Source: Tubiluchus corallicola
Taxonomy: Eukaryota; Priapulida; Priapulimorpha; Priapulimorphida; Tubiluchidae
Length of the DNA stretch: 64,000 nt
Assembly (NCBI GenBank): GCA_030141605.1
Contig: JAQGDQ010000073.1
Coordinates: 248,001 to 312,000 of the forward strand
Reading direction: 5' to 3'
Shown piece after piece: positions 23,470 to 37,303 of this stretch. Below the pieces are notes generated by a model. It made no database searches. It saw nothing but the letters and a program-made list of their open reading frames with translations, and had not been told where the DNA came from. The position numbers and the translations under genes are program-made. Numbering within the stretch: position 1 is the stretch's first letter; every line of letters begins with the position of its first letter.

Positions 23470-26400
23470 ATGGCATCTACTTTTGGAACATGGCGACAAT
23501 TACTGCACTGGGGGCCTCTTTTAGCACTTTCAGTTATCACCATGATATCAATAATGACAATACACTGCACGCTAATGTACTGGCCACCTTTGCAGTCTTT
23601 GGGTGGTTTTGTTCACATGACTGTGTTTCTTGGTTGGAATTTCTTGACATTGTTTAATTTTTTCAAAGCAGTGTATGCTGGACCAGGATTTCTTCATCTG
23701 GGCTGGAAACCAGTAAGTATTTTTTCAATGTTAATTTTTCAGTTGTCCATGCCAACATCATACCTGTTAGGCGGGTGTCCACATAGAAGTGGACATAATC
23801 TGTAATACTTAAGCTATGAGGAGAAAAAGCCACTTATTGAAAATTGAATCAATGGTCTCTATCACACAGATAATCCATTTGCCATCTTTCACCTGCCGCA
23901 GTCAGTCATAACCCACAGTAGGCTCCTCATAGGAATGGTCCATAAGGCAACTTATTGTGAAATGAATTTGCCCATTAATTTCATTTGCCGTAAGGCAATT
24001 TAGGTCATCGCTATAATGCAGCAAATAGTATGTTTGTGGTTTTTACAGTGAATTCATTTGTGTCATAAGAATTCGTAACAGAATGGTCTGATAAACATTA
24101 AAAAGCAATTTTTAAGCACTATACTTCACTAATAATGCAATTAGGTACGTCATTGTGAAAATGGATAATAGCAAAATGCCTTACTATTTACACAGGGTAA
24201 GGAGCATATCGCTGATTATTACATATGCGTTATGGAAGATGTAAGACACTTTATGGGTTATGGATTGTGGCTTGCTCATTATGCCTTTCTCTGTGTGACA
24301 CAGACCTTATATGTACATTATGGAGAAGTAGACATGCATGCTTTTATCAAGTTGGCAAAACACTTAAAAAGTTATAAAGGAAAATTAAGATTTGTTGATT
24401 GTTTTTGCTCAGCTCTAGTAAGCAGAATGAAAAATTTTAATGGTAAATAATCTAGATTTTTTGTGCATTTCCAAGAAATGTAGACAGGTCGTTGAGCAAG
24501 ATTCTTATTTTTGATGTTGTATATACTTCTAAATAGAAAATTTTTTCCATTGTAGTTTGTCGGGATCAGTAAAATGTACAATAATAGTGAAATGTAGGAT
24601 AAAAGAGATAGCTAAAATTATGTATTAACAAAAACGGAAGTTTAGTACTTTCGATATCCTTAAATGAGGTCATAGTCAATACCCTTTTGAACTTGCATTG
24701 ATAATTATCTCGTCTAAGGATCCATGTGAAAGTATATGACATTGAACTTTAGTTTTTGAGAACACTTTTCCTCTATGCTTAATTTGTAAGGTGTTGGCAT
24801 TCATACTAAACATAGTTGTCAAATTTATTTTAACAGGATGATGACAATAATTGTAAGTTTCTTCAGTATTGCAAAATATGTGAAGGGTACAAAGCTCCAC
24901 GATCTCATCACTGCAGGAAGTGTGATAGGTAACATGGTATTCGTATATAATGAAGACTGACATTTATTAGAATTGTGTAATGCTTGTGATTGTGTTGTGA
25001 TTCCATTTCTTCAGCTCCTCCAGACGCTGGTAAAATTAGGAGTTTTTAAGGTGTCAAAAGTAATTTATTAACAGAAGTAAAATAAAAAATATTCCATTAA
25101 GTATAACAGAATTTATAAATTATTAAGCAGAATATCGCGGACATCTGACATTAACTAAGATTATCGAGGTAATGACCAAGTACATGTAAATCTACTGCTC
25201 TTAAAGTTCTTGAAAAAAGAAATATGTGATTGAAAATTCCAAATATGATATTGTTGAAATTGCATTTAGTTATGGCTCTCTTCCTTTTTCGTCCATGTAA
25301 AAATTACAATTGCAGGTTCATTTATCTCTAATTGATATTTCTGAATTTAAGATTATATGTTATCTGTTATTTCTTATCTGTTATCTTAGGCCACATTTGA
25401 TTATAAAGTTAATTGAATTAAGTTTGTCAATTTCTCAATTGTAAGTTAACTGTAAGTCTGAAGCTTAGAAATGCTATATGGGCTAGTAAGCATAGAATTA
25501 GGGCAACATTAGGAACTGTATTTTTAGCAATTAAATTTTAGGTTTGAAGTTTGAAAGTTCCTGGTTGAACTTTACTTTTTTGTTGACAAAGATTGAAAGT
25601 AATTAATATGCTTTATTAAAGTGTGTTTCTAAGCTACGTAGCAGAGTATTTCCCTTTTTCGTTTTTAATTTTTTCGATGGATTTTACTTAAGAAGGAAAT
25701 TTTTTTGTAATAATAGTTTGTTATTGATTCCTAGAAGATTTGTAATTATTAGAAGTATTTTGTTCTTATGAAGAAAAATGAATACCGTGCCTCTATATGT
25801 TGTTTCATTTTCAAGTTAATCTTTCATGAATTTATAGATCTATTCATTGTGCAGGTGTGTAATGAAAATGGACCATCATTGCCCATGGATTAACACGTGT
25901 GTGGGACATTTTAATCATGGATATTTCACATATTTTTTATTCTGGGCCGTTGTTGGATGCCTGCACGCAGTGTCTATATTATGCATGTGCTTGTACCGAG
26001 CATTAAATAGAGTAAGCATTGCTGAGCAAGCTCGTTAACGTAAACTTTATGTGTGCTGCTTCAAAATGTTTGTTTGGAACTCAGACATTTGATTTATTAT
26101 ATTTGTTATTTGTGCCTGGAATTGATACATTTCACATGAGTGTAAACTATATTGTCACTTAATCATCCTGTTTTTGCTTTCATTATGTTTAGACTTTTTT
26201 GTACCTAATGTATATATGGTTTTATGTTTTTTTATATATAGCTTTTTGCAGTATTGTAATGGTCACAATCACTATCATAATCAACTCTGTGATCGTACAA
26301 AAGATTGCGATCGTTTTCTCAGAATGTGATAGTTGACTGCATCATCATTCTAGGCGATCATTTTTATGACCATTTCTTTCTAATTTGTATAGAATTTTTC

Positions 26401-29400
26401 AAAATTCTTATTCAGTTTTTTTGTTATATTTTATTTTGCCTAATATAAAATAAATATTTACCAAACATTTATGTATTATACATTGTCAGAATTGCAATGG
26501 GAAAATCTCTGATGCTATATTAGGCTATACATAGTGTATCATTGTACATGTAAAGACTACATTTATTTTAATTTGTGAATTTATGTACATTAAGTGTGAA
26601 TTATTTGATTGTAATCGTGATTGTGCATAAATCAGCTTCTCATGGCAACTAACAACACTGTTTTATTTATATAATGTTAACTGGATAATTCTAGTTTTCT
26701 TTAACCATGTGTATATTTTATTGTAAGGTATTTTACTTCAGTATGGGAAAAACTGTAGAAATTTCCAACAAATGGTTTTAGATAACTGTTATGTAGCATT
26801 TGTATTTGGTGTAACATTTTTCATGTTTTATTCTGTTTTGTTTAACAGCTTGTGTTTATTTTAGTCTTATTATATATTCTATCATCGTGGGGAACCTCTG
26901 GTCTCACTTACACTCTATGCTTTTATGGGTTCCATGTTTGCAGCTGGCTTGGCTATTGGGGTCATCATTGCAGTGGGAATACTATTATTTATACAGGTAT
27001 GATGTTTTTTTATTTGCTTTAGTCGTACATTGATAATTACCATAATTACCATATTGATAATTGACAAAGTTTACCATGGCCTTTTTATCCCATTAGTAAA
27101 AGAATATCTATTTTTCATTTCTTTTTAATAATTAGACAATAGACTTTATTCAAAAGTAAATTTTTTCAGTTCTTGTCATGCATTCGGGTTATTATTTTTT
27201 ATGGTCCTTTCTTGTATTTATCCAAAAGCTATTTTGCTTTTGTAATTGTTTTTCGTCTATTACACTTTTTATAATAGAAATGGTCACAATGTCCATTTTT
27301 TTGATAGCCACTTTGTGTTTTTTGTGTATCAGCAGGATTACTGCTGCTTCTTTAGACTAGTGATTTTTGATGTCTAAAATTTACTTTGCATTTTCTTACA
27401 TGACAATGTGCATATGAGCATATTTTGTAGGCATGTAATTCTTCTTATTTACATGCAAATACAGATGTCAAAAACATACATAATATAATATTATAGCTTT
27501 TTTGTGTTTTAAATGAATTATTGTTTTCAGTAAGTGTTTTTTTAAGTACAATAACATTTAATTCAAAAATCTCACAGCAAAAGTTTTTAGTGGTAATAAT
27601 ACTCTTGCAGTAATGGTAACAATCAGTTAACTCATTTATCTTTCTAGCTAAAGTCTGTGATAACAAACAAGACTGGCATTGAACAGTGGATAACGGAAAA
27701 AGCACAAAGATTTGATTCCAAGGAGCCAGAATTCATATATCCTTATGATCTTGGCTGGCATGCGAATATCAGCCAAGTGTTAGGTGTTCTAAGCTCACTA
27801 TGTGTGGAGTCTGGTATGCCGGATGGTGATGGCATCTGGTGGCCAATCCGAGATGGTTGCACACAATTTACTTTAACTGTAAGAATTATGTGCGTTAATA
27901 CGCTGTACCTTCCCGTGCACAACATTGTTTTCGTATGCACTGTAGATTTATCTACCTAAAGTATAGTAAATATAATAACATAAGATAAGATAAAATAAGA
28001 ATTTTTATTCCTTTTGGTGATCACTTATCACAATTTCATTTGGCTCATTAAAAATACAATACTGAAATAAACATATGAAAAAATACAAATGTACCCAAGT
28101 TCAAAACAATCATGAAATGAACTAAACAGTCACCTGTGGTTTCACAAGCTTTGCTTCTTACCACCATGAGCATATTTGCCAATACCTTACCTTAGACCTT
28201 AGTCCTTCCTGCGCATTGATGCACATTGGGCAGACAGCATTTTCCACTGAGTTCTATCGGCGGCTTCGTTCTCTACGTTTTCCCAACGTCTGTTGACAGC
28301 TCGAAGGTCTTCTTTGAAGGATCTGCGCCACGTTGTTTTTGGCCGACCTCTTTTTCGTTTCCCACCAGGTGGTTCCCACTGTACTGCTGTTTTGGCGAAG
28401 CGACTTTCTGATAGACGGAGAATATGTCCAGCCAGTTTCATTCTTCTCTCTGTAACTATATCTTTTAACCGCAATGACTGCGCTCGTTGAAGAACTTCTA
28501 CATTGGTGACATGGTCGCGGTAGGAGATTTTTAGTATCTTTCGAAGGCATTTTTGGTGGAAGACGTTCAGTTTCTTTGATAACTCCGCTGTGACTTTCCA
28601 GGTTTCGCTGGCATAGAGAGCCGTTGGCAGCACAATGGCGTTGTACAGACGAAGTTTGATTTTCATGTCAATTTTCTTGCTTGTCCAGATTTTTCCCATC
28701 TTCCTAATTACTGCTGTTGCTTTGCCGATTCTCCCCCTGATGTCATTTTCTGTACCTCCATTACAGGTCATCACACTGCCTAGATATGAAAAACTGGTAA
28801 CGTTCTTAACCATTTGGCCTCCCACTGTTATATGTACATCATTCTGTTGGTTTGTCCACACTTTCAAAACTTTGGTCTTTTCTTGACTAATTCTCAATCC
28901 AATTTTTCCCGCTACTTCTTCCATACTTGTGGTCAGTTGTTGCAGGCTTTCTTTTGATGTTTCCAGAAGAGCTATATCGTCAGCAAAGTCCAGATCTGCC
29001 AATCGTTGTTGTTGTTTCCATTGCATTCCTAGATCTTTACCATCAACCGCCTTGTTCATGATGAAATCAATCGTCAGTAGGAACAGGAATGGCGACATAA
29101 TGCAACCCTGCTTAACTCCAGTTTCGATGGCGAAATACTCGGTGTTTCCCTCTTGTGTTCTTATACAACAGCCGCTGTTTTGGTAAAAGTTCTGGATGGT
29201 TGAAATGAATTTCTGTGGGATACCATACAGAGAAGCAATTTTCCATAGAGACTGCCTGTGAACAGAGTCAAAAGCCTTCTTGAAATCAATAAAATTGATT
29301 AATAAGGGCTGTTGGAATTCCATACATTGCTCAATGATGTTTCTGAGAGTGAATATCTGTTCACAGCATGATCTTCCTTTTCTAAATCCAGCTTGTTGTT

Positions 29401-31046
29401 CTCTTAGTCTTATATCAACAGCATCTCTCAACCGATCTAGCAGCACTATACTCAGGACTTTTCCAGGTATAATACCAGTAGAGTATAATTAAACGACACA
29501 TCGTAGAAACTAGGAAACTGATTGTCACTTGAAGTTAGCATTGAATTGTCTTACTGCACTTGGAATGAGAGTTCAGAAATCTATTTGTTTTACAAATAAG
29601 GATTTTATACTTGCCAGAATTCAGATTTTCAAAATGATGCAAGAGGGTGAGTTGGGTCATTTATCAAACACTTTCACTTTTGGTTGTTTTTCCCTTAAGG
29701 TACGTTTAGTGTAGGTCCTGGAGTACCGCAGGGCTTTCCAGCAATACCAATAATTTTATTTAAAAGATGGCATCATTACTAAAATTCTGGTTCCACACAA
29801 TAATTACTATGTATTTGCTTTTTAGGCTGGTACATTAAATGATGTCATTTGTATACAACTTCTTGTAGGGTTAAATGTATATTTCATCGAACATTAGGTT
29901 AGTGTTTGTTACAATCATCAAAACATGCAGTTCTGAGTTAGATTTTTTTATTACATTTGGCATTTTGCAGTTTTTAGTACAGTTCATTGCTAATCTTTAT
30001 CCTACAGATCGAACAAAAAGCACAAAAAGAAGAGAAGCGAGAACGCTCAATCACCTACACGATCGTAGAACCCTACAGCGGTGCCTTTTTACCTGTTTCC
30101 AAGGGGTGTCGAATTGTTTGTAGCATTCCATATACAGATGAACCACGTATTCCACTGAAACCTGGGGACGAGGTGTCTGTTACACGATGGAGAAGGTTTG
30201 TTTGTTATTTATCTGGTAAGGGGATAAAAGGATAGCTAAGTGGTGATGGTGTATATTTAGTGATTGAAGTTAAGAAATGTCAACCTGATTGGATTGGTAA
30301 ATGGATAGGTGACTACCAGAAAAACTATCTAGGTTATTTCAACTTCCACACTGCCACGTGTATGTATTTTATGAAGGGCAGTTAAATACCTATTCAAATG
30401 TGAATAAGGCACGGCTGTCAATTCACTGTTTTACCTTAGAGCAATATCTTTGATAACCAAAGTGTAGTTTCCTGTCTTGTCAAACCGTTTACATTAATCA
30501 TGCTCTGGCATTAAATGTTCGATCCTAGCTTAAGCGGTAATAAATGAGCTGACTGGTTATTTCTGATCAACTAATCAGTTAATTACTGGGTAGTTGTAGG
30601 CGTCACCTCTCCGTTTAGTCATTACCGAACGTACTGAAACTACCCAGCTTTATTAAAATTGCAGAATTCCTTTCTATTCCAAAATTTAAAGTAATCTGCT
30701 CAGTCTTTAGCAATATTTAATGGCCCATTTTTGCCTTCTAGTACAAATTACAACTGTGTCCTTGTCATCTAGCTTTTCTTTGCTGGTTTTTCTCATTGAA
30801 CAAAAATCGTAAATATAGTACACGTATCCAAAAAACCTGTTTTCATTATTATTACTAGTCGTTATTGTAATCTTTATCTTATTGCCTCGCTTTTACAGAC
30901 ACTGGCTGTACGGTGAGAAAAGGGTGAAGACAGACAATTCTGTTCTACCTCCAAAAGGCTGGTTTCCACGGCGATGCGCTGTAGAGCTAACTGCTGATGA
31001 CTGTGATCTTTCAAAACTGTCCAAGAAGTACAAAAAAATTAATTAA
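23470..31046 (+). CDS. ZDHHC6: ZDHHC6, ER-resident DHHC palmitoyltransferase with SH3-like domain
   Basis: Seven exons, phases agreeing: 23470-23712, 24837-24928, 25855-26011, 26865-26996, 27648-27878, 30008-30195 and 30899-31046; 396 residues (human 413). Order: two N-terminal membrane helices (LLHWGPLLALSVITM and GFVHMTVFLGWNFLTLF), then the Cys-rich domain (YCKICEGYKAPRSHHC to RKCDRC), DHHCPW at residues 118-123 with catalytic Cys121, then two more helices (residues about 139-160 and 190-208) and a cytosolic SH3-like C-terminal domain ending WLYGEKRVK and KGWFPRRCAVEL. The last four residues KKIN are a KKxx ER-retrieval signal, as in human (KKNR). The enzyme S-acylates ER proteins in vertebrates, for example calnexin and the IP3 receptor. 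The three cysteines that human ZDHHC6 uses for regulation are replaced. Met 23470 is the first ATG in frame; upstream splicing could add residues. A 1.3-kb LINE sits antisense in intron 5. Confidence 0.95.
27975..28140 (-). repeat. probable LINE or SINE 3' tail
   Basis: On the minus strand this ends in GGAATAAAAATTC followed by TTATTTTATCTTATCTTATG, a simple-sequence tail of the kind that closes CR1/L2-like LINE 3' ends. Coding remains are too poor to classify. It is next to LINE copy 2, in ZDHHC6 intron 5. Confidence 0.3.
28181..29480 (-). mobile_element. LINE copy 2: long open reverse-transcriptase frame
   Basis: The element is antisense to ZDHHC6 in intron 5. Its frame is open for 415 codons from the first ATG (29446-28199) and stays open upstream through a PGKVLS motif to about 29480, where it is truncated. 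Visible reverse-transcriptase motifs are AGFRKGRSC, motif A FIDFKKAFDSV, motif B GVKQGCIMSPF and motif C FADDIALL. The C-terminal part ends GRPKTTWRRSFKEDLRAVNR and a W/DR-rich tail. There is no endonuclease domain in the copy, so it cannot move by itself. The 3' end has the same TAAGG-type tail as copy 1. The absence of stops and the near-identity to copy 1 mean both inserted recently. No clear target duplication was found. I place it as RTE-like with low confidence. Confidence 0.92.
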
Positions 31047-33830
31047 ATAAAATTTTTTACAATTTATTGTACTCTATGCTTTCTGTTAGTTGAAACACTG
31101 GGCTAAGTCAAAAGTAATGATTTTTATTGTGCAATTTCCATGGTTTTCACTCATAAAAAATTTGCCAATTATTGAAGAAAATGTTTAAGTTTGTTTTAGT
31201 TGCCGCTTTTCCAAATTTGATTTAACATAGGGTAACCAAAATAAAAAATTTAATTAACTGTGATTTTGTTCTTGATATATTGTGTTAGCTTGTTTCTTTA
31301 CATTTGAAATTTAAATATTTTAGATTTAAACCATCCTATGCATTGCCAGTTTTTCATAGTAAACATGTTTGCTTTTGTGAAAAATATTATTATTCTTGAA
31401 AAATTATTTTCCTAACTGTTGATTAGAATTGGATTATATTACAAGAAAACCGAAATTTAATTTGCTTGGCTTCTTTGTTTTGATTGTTTCTAGGAAGATT
31501 TGTTTATTAAATGATACCTGTCTTGATTTTTTAAGGTATACTGGATACTTTGTAACAAACTTATGAAAATGTATCATTAGTTTTGATGTAACCAATATTT
31601 CTGTGCAACGTTTTATTCCGCAATGGTGCTGTTAAGTTCATGTTTTACTATTTATGTGGCAGCTGCACTATATTGAATGAAATTGTTATTTAATTACTAT
31701 GTAGGACATTTTATTTAATTATTTATTTAGACAGACTTATTAATGGGCATTTACTATCGTCTTCTGTGAGATCATTTGTGTTTTGCTTTTTTGGACATTT
31801 TGTGTAGCAGTTAAAGTCGTAGTTGCTGCAATTGCAATCCGGGAACTTGGTATATTGGTTCCCATACTCAAATATTCTGAAGTAGCCATTTCTGATGATA
31901 GTGGGGAAGGGAAAACTTGTGTTTTTGTCTGTTCATTCCTTTACATAGTGGCACATGGACTCATTGTAAAGTAAAATATAGTAGTTGTGTTGCAGTGTGG
32001 CCTTAGTGAGTCTGTGCCTCTGTGATTGTTTTGGTCATTCATCCCCTAATTATCGCAGAAATTAAGACTAATTTACTTTTGCAAATTATTTATCTTTGGC
32101 AACTCAAAAGAGACATGTATGTTTATTAAACACGACTTTACTCCTAAATTTTTTTTAAAAGGAAGTGCTGCATGTACTGTTTTCCTGTCTCCAGTCACAC
32201 ATTTACTTCTGCTAGCAGGCAGTTATGAGCTTTGTTTAGTCTTGATATGTGTTTGGGAACTAGCCAATAGTGACCATCTTGTCTTAAATCAAAATTAAAA
32301 ACCTCTAACAGCCTTTCAATCAAAGTTTTTGTGCACTTATCATTTCTGCTTTGTGGTTTTTAATATGTAAAAAATCATATTATGGAAAGTCCAGAATAGT
32401 ACACTGTAATTTTTGAAGTTGTTAGGAATGATACGTCTACGTATATTTTTTGTAAAACTTTTGCTCATAGTTTTATATTCCTTTGAGTATTCACTTATGC
32501 AAATCTTGAAAGTTAGGACTAAGACACTTGTCCTGATTCAGTGTTTTATTTGAAGAATATCCTTGACAATTAAATAGATTCCAGTCCTTCTACAACCATC
32601 AGCACCTGCTGCAAAGTACCAAAGTGTATAGATACACAACTTTCCATTTGAATAGTTAGTCTCAGACAGCATTCCTTTGGAGAGTAAATGGCACTCCTAC
32701 AGAGATTTAGTTCGTGGTTCATTATGCTTTTCTCAATTTTCTGAAAATGATAAAGCTGAAAAAAATTATTGTAACTCCAAGTTATCTGGAGAAAAAACAG
32801 AAATGCAGAATTTGGCATATTGCATGTATCGTGCTGTTTTTTTCTGGCAAAACTATAAAAAAATAATTAATTTTAACTATGTACATTCATTTTTGATTTG
32901 ACAATAAGAACTACAGGTAAGCTACCTAATACAAAGTTTAATATACAATACTTTAATTTCTTATAAATATAGGGTGTTAGAAGTGTATACAGCTTAATTG
33001 AAAAACTGTTGTACTGGCAGATACTGATTATTGTAGAATGTTTAAATTTTGTTGGCCCATGCTTTCCACAAAACCTTCAGAACTAATAACCAAGCAAATA
33101 AGTAATTATAAATGTCGAATTTTTGGTATATTTGTGGAATTTCTGAAAGCATGCGAGTAGGTAGTTTTCATTAGTTCTGTGCCAATCAGGAAGTTGTTGC
33201 CAAAGAGGCAGATCGGATACATTACTAATGTAATCAGTGAAACTGCCTTACTGGAAATGAAATTGACTTACATTTTTACAAAGTGAACTTGATTTAAATG
33301 AATTTCGTTTTTTATTAAGTGGACTAGGACAGCTTGTTAAAACCTTTTTGGTCTTTCGCTGAATTTTCAATAGACTATACTTAGCCTTGTCAGCAAAATA
33401 TTGTAAGTGACCCTAAATATCCAGTTGAGCCAGCATTTATCATGGTAATCTACTATGTCATACGAAAATGTTCATATTGAATGAGAACCTTTAAATTTTG
33501 TAATTGTCTTATGTTGGTGTGAAGTCATTCCAAGAATAAAATTTAATTTTAGTAATCTAAATATGGCTTAATTGTACATCAGTGGTGTTTGAGTGACTGT
33601 TTGAAAACTACCAGATTATTGAAAATGTAATTGTCATTTAAATATCTCATCACTGAGGAACGTCTATGACACCTATTAGTACATTATCTTTGCACTTGTT
33701 CACTCATGTTGAAATTGATCAACATCTTAAACAAAATGTTTGCGGGCTAGCCCCTTCAAGTCAATGTAAAATTCCTAATTTGTTGAGTGACTTTTTTGTT
33801 TGTTATTTAATAAAGCAATGCTGTAACTGT
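31047..33830 (+). other. ZDHHC6 3' flank, probable long 3' UTR
   Basis: No exon is supported. The plus strand is T-rich throughout. AATAAA occurs at 31046-31051, overlapping the stop codon, again near 33534, and near 33809. The last lies just before the strand-composition switch and may be the distal poly(A) signal. Usage cannot be decided from sequence. Confidence 0.4.
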
Positions 33831-33859
33831 ATACCATAACAAAATAACCAAGCAACAAA

Positions 33860-36800
33860 TCGCATATTAAAATTTTTTTTACAAGAATTTATTTTTTTTC
33901 CACAAAAAACAACTTTACACTTTTACTTTTAACATAAGGGTAGATTTTTTAGACTAGTGTCACCCCCAGTTATGTCATATTTGTGAAAAATTTATGGCAG
34001 TGGCACCAGTCTAAAAGTGGTTTGAAAGATTATGTCAATCAATATTATTATCATTATATTATTACTGATCTCAACAACTAGCAGCACAAAAATTCTGTAT
34101 AAAATGTCAGCTCAAGAAATGGGGACAAAATGAGTTTTACAGAATGAGGGGAAAAGATTGCACTCTTTGTAAGCAACTAGACTAGAAAACTGTGCAAACA
34201 AATACAGTTCACCACAATTTTAAGCTAATTTCTGTGTGTGCTACACAAAACTAACCAATGAGATTGGATAAATCATAAAGAGGGCTATAAATCATAAATG
34301 CAGTGCAATGAAGAAAATGTGTTAACAACAACAACTGAATCAGCGGACAAAAGATTTTTACGTTATGTTCAACGTGAGGATAGAATTGCCTAATAACTGA
34401 TATACATTACATTTTGCTATAATATTACACACCAGGAGTAACTAATCCAGAAAAATCGTTATGGCTTAGTTATGCCTGTCACACGAAACTGAAAAAACAC
34501 TGGTATGAAAACAAACTAGTATATAAATATGTAATTTCTTCTTGCTTAACTTTCACAAGAACCAAATATTTACAGCACCACCTGGTGGCCAGTGTACACA
34601 TTAAATTGCTCCATTAAACCAGCTCAGTACAATGACCAACGTGGCAGTCGCTCGAGGACTCTCAATAGTGGCAAAAACCACTTAATACTGACAACCCTCT
34701 TTTTTCTCTCGCGCATGTCAAATATGGCACAGGACGTAACAAGACAATCAAACTTCTGGTACAACTGCCTCCCCTTACAAATGCCGTGCGAAAACAACTT
34801 CAAGACAAAACACGACAAGAGATACAAAAACGACACAAGACACATAACTGTAAATAATTATATGAAAACTATAATTGACCATAAATACTAACAAGCAATG
34901 ACGAACTCAATGGACAGCACGGCTAACGTAATTACAAGACAGCTACCACCAGTTATTCAATCGAGTGTAATCACATCCTGGCACTTTTTTAAAAAACACC
35001 CATACTTAAATTTGCACTTCAACTTATCCTTCTAGAGTGAGTGACACCAAAACGGACCAAGATCCACGAGTGCCTCAGCCTCTCTCTCTCGTTTTTTTTA
35101 AGTTTAAATGAAAAAGACACACATCACACGCACAAAGTACAAGCCAATAAAAACGAGAAAACCATTTTAATGACAAAAAGACAGCTTACAGAAACACTGT
35201 GATACAAATAAAACATAAAATAAAAAGGCTTGGTGAGCTTAGTTGCAAAATGTTTTGAAGTTAACGAGAAATGGCATAATACAGGGTCTCAGGTTTCTCA
35301 TAATCAGCAGTAGCAATTGAAGTGTTGTTTTTCCTCTTTGATGGCTTGATTAAAATTTAAAATTATTATATCACTGCACGCTGAGGCATGCTATAGAATT
35401 ATATGTATCACGAATTAATGCTATTTAAGAGGCCAAAGCCTACAAGGTTCATCTATATCAAGACATTAACTGCTGTATTACTGAAACACTCATCAAACCA
35501 ACAAAAATTGACAAGCGTTTTACTTAGACTGAGAGGCACGAAATATGCACTAACACGCACTACATTCAAGTTCACAGGTTTTGGCACGAATGCTCAAAAG
35601 GCTCCGAATTTTACATATAAACAACTTGTGTAATAATCATACTTTGTATAAAAATATCGCAAAGAAAAACCCATAAAAGCATAATAATAAGCGGCGGGGG
35701 CACTATGACCGATCTAAAAACCTACAAAAATACGAGCCTAGCAGCAAAGTCATGTGAATGGTACTAAATTGAGTATGCAGAGTTGTAGTTGGATGGATGG
35801 CATAGAGCTGCAAGGAATAGCAGAATATAGACAAAAAATCAGATATTCAGAGAAAAGCACAGTAGACAACTACACAACAAGTTAATAATTCATCATCACA
35901 GTCGGCCATATCATAAGTTAAAGCTAGAACACTAATAAGTTATTATACCGATAGAAACATTTTGTCTCGTAAACCGAAAAATGGTGAAAAATGAATGAAC
36001 TACATGTCCAGATGTAGTTTACTAAACAAACTTCCATATCTAGCAGCATGTCTCTTCATGAACACTTGTCTAATTGTAGATGTGCCAAATTTACATGTAT
36101 AAGCATCTGAAGCTGCACATGTGCAGCTCTAAGTAACAGTTTTGGCCTTTGTAACTGACCAGAACAGAAAGAAAGCAAATGACATTCAATGAAACCACAT
36201 TCGATATCAATTATTAGCAATTTTGTTCATGAAGGGAAAAAATTAGCCTAATGCTGCATTAAATGATAATGCATGCAACTTTTTAAACGTATTAGCAGAA
36301 ATATTATTAAATATGGTTTACGTAACATGTATTTCCTATCCTTGCATCTTCTATTTTAAACTCAAAGGAAAGGGCAAGCCTTTCGGGAAGACAAATTTCT
36401 TTCAATGTCAGCAAAAAATATTTATCACGAAGTCTACCAGTTACATCATAATTTTCAGGTGAATGGCGACTACCATTACGTCTGAAAATTTCCGTACAGT
36501 AGTAGTAGTATAGATAGACTTACTTTACAGACGTTTTTTTTGCAAAATTTCATTGTTTTATTTTTCTAAGTTTAAGTGATAGCAGCAAAATAAACCCATG
36601 CAAAATGACATGTCCTTTCCTTTAAAGTGATGGTAAAACTGTGAATTGCAAAACATTAAAGTAGCTACGCTACTGATAGAGAAGTAGAAGTTCATAGAAA
36701 TATCAACTGGTTTTTATATTCTAATTACAACACTATCTAATAACTTAAAATTTAACTATAAACAAATGCAGATAAACTACTTCTATACAGGGATGAAAAA

Positions 36801-37303
36801 TGTGCAGTTTATCACAAATAAAATCAAAAAACATTTAGAAAAAGCTATTCAAATTACATTTTTCGCTGTGCATTCTGAATATCGCTTAAACTAAAACTAT
36901 AACAAATGGTCACTGTTTACACTATCAAAACTTAACACCGTGGAAAAGACAACACACGTAAAATGTTGAAGTGAAGCGTAAACTGCACAATTTTCGTAAT
37001 TATTAAAGCACCATTTGAGCCCCCAGCTTAGATATTGTTTAATATTAATGTGTAGAAAATTATTATTTCTGTAATCACGAATAAAATATTTGTTGAAACC
37101 TACACGTTGCTTTTCTGGTTACTATGGTAACTGAAAATCAAAATCTGGCGCACAAGCACACATTATGTAACATACGTCTACGCATTACCTAAAACTTGCG
37201 CACTTTGTTTTAATTTCTGATCAACAGAAAACAAAAAGTGTTTCTTATCTATAGTAACCAGAAAAACAAACTGAAGTCTAAAGATGATAATTGATAGTGA
37301 ATA
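33860..37303 (-). other. G3BP 3' flank, probable long 3' UTR
   Basis: No exon is supported; short frames here look random. The plus strand is A-rich, so the G3BP strand is T-rich, as in the G3BP introns. TTTATT at about 33886-33891 reads AATAAA on the minus strand and would give a 3' UTR of about 3.4 kb. Inference only. Confidence 0.4.

Noticed and set aside
26841-26864. Upstream acceptor (AACAG) for ZDHHC6 exon 4
   Set aside because: It would bring a TAG stop into the frame that matches ZDHHC6; the acceptor ending at 26864 keeps the frame.
28141-29500. Target duplication around LINE copy 2
   Set aside because: The flanks (ACCACCATGAGC and ACCAGTAGAGTA) are only loosely similar, so no duplication is claimed.
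34592-34891. 99-codon plus-strand frame
   Set aside because: It overlaps the likely G3BP 3' UTR, has a random-looking composition and no exon signals.
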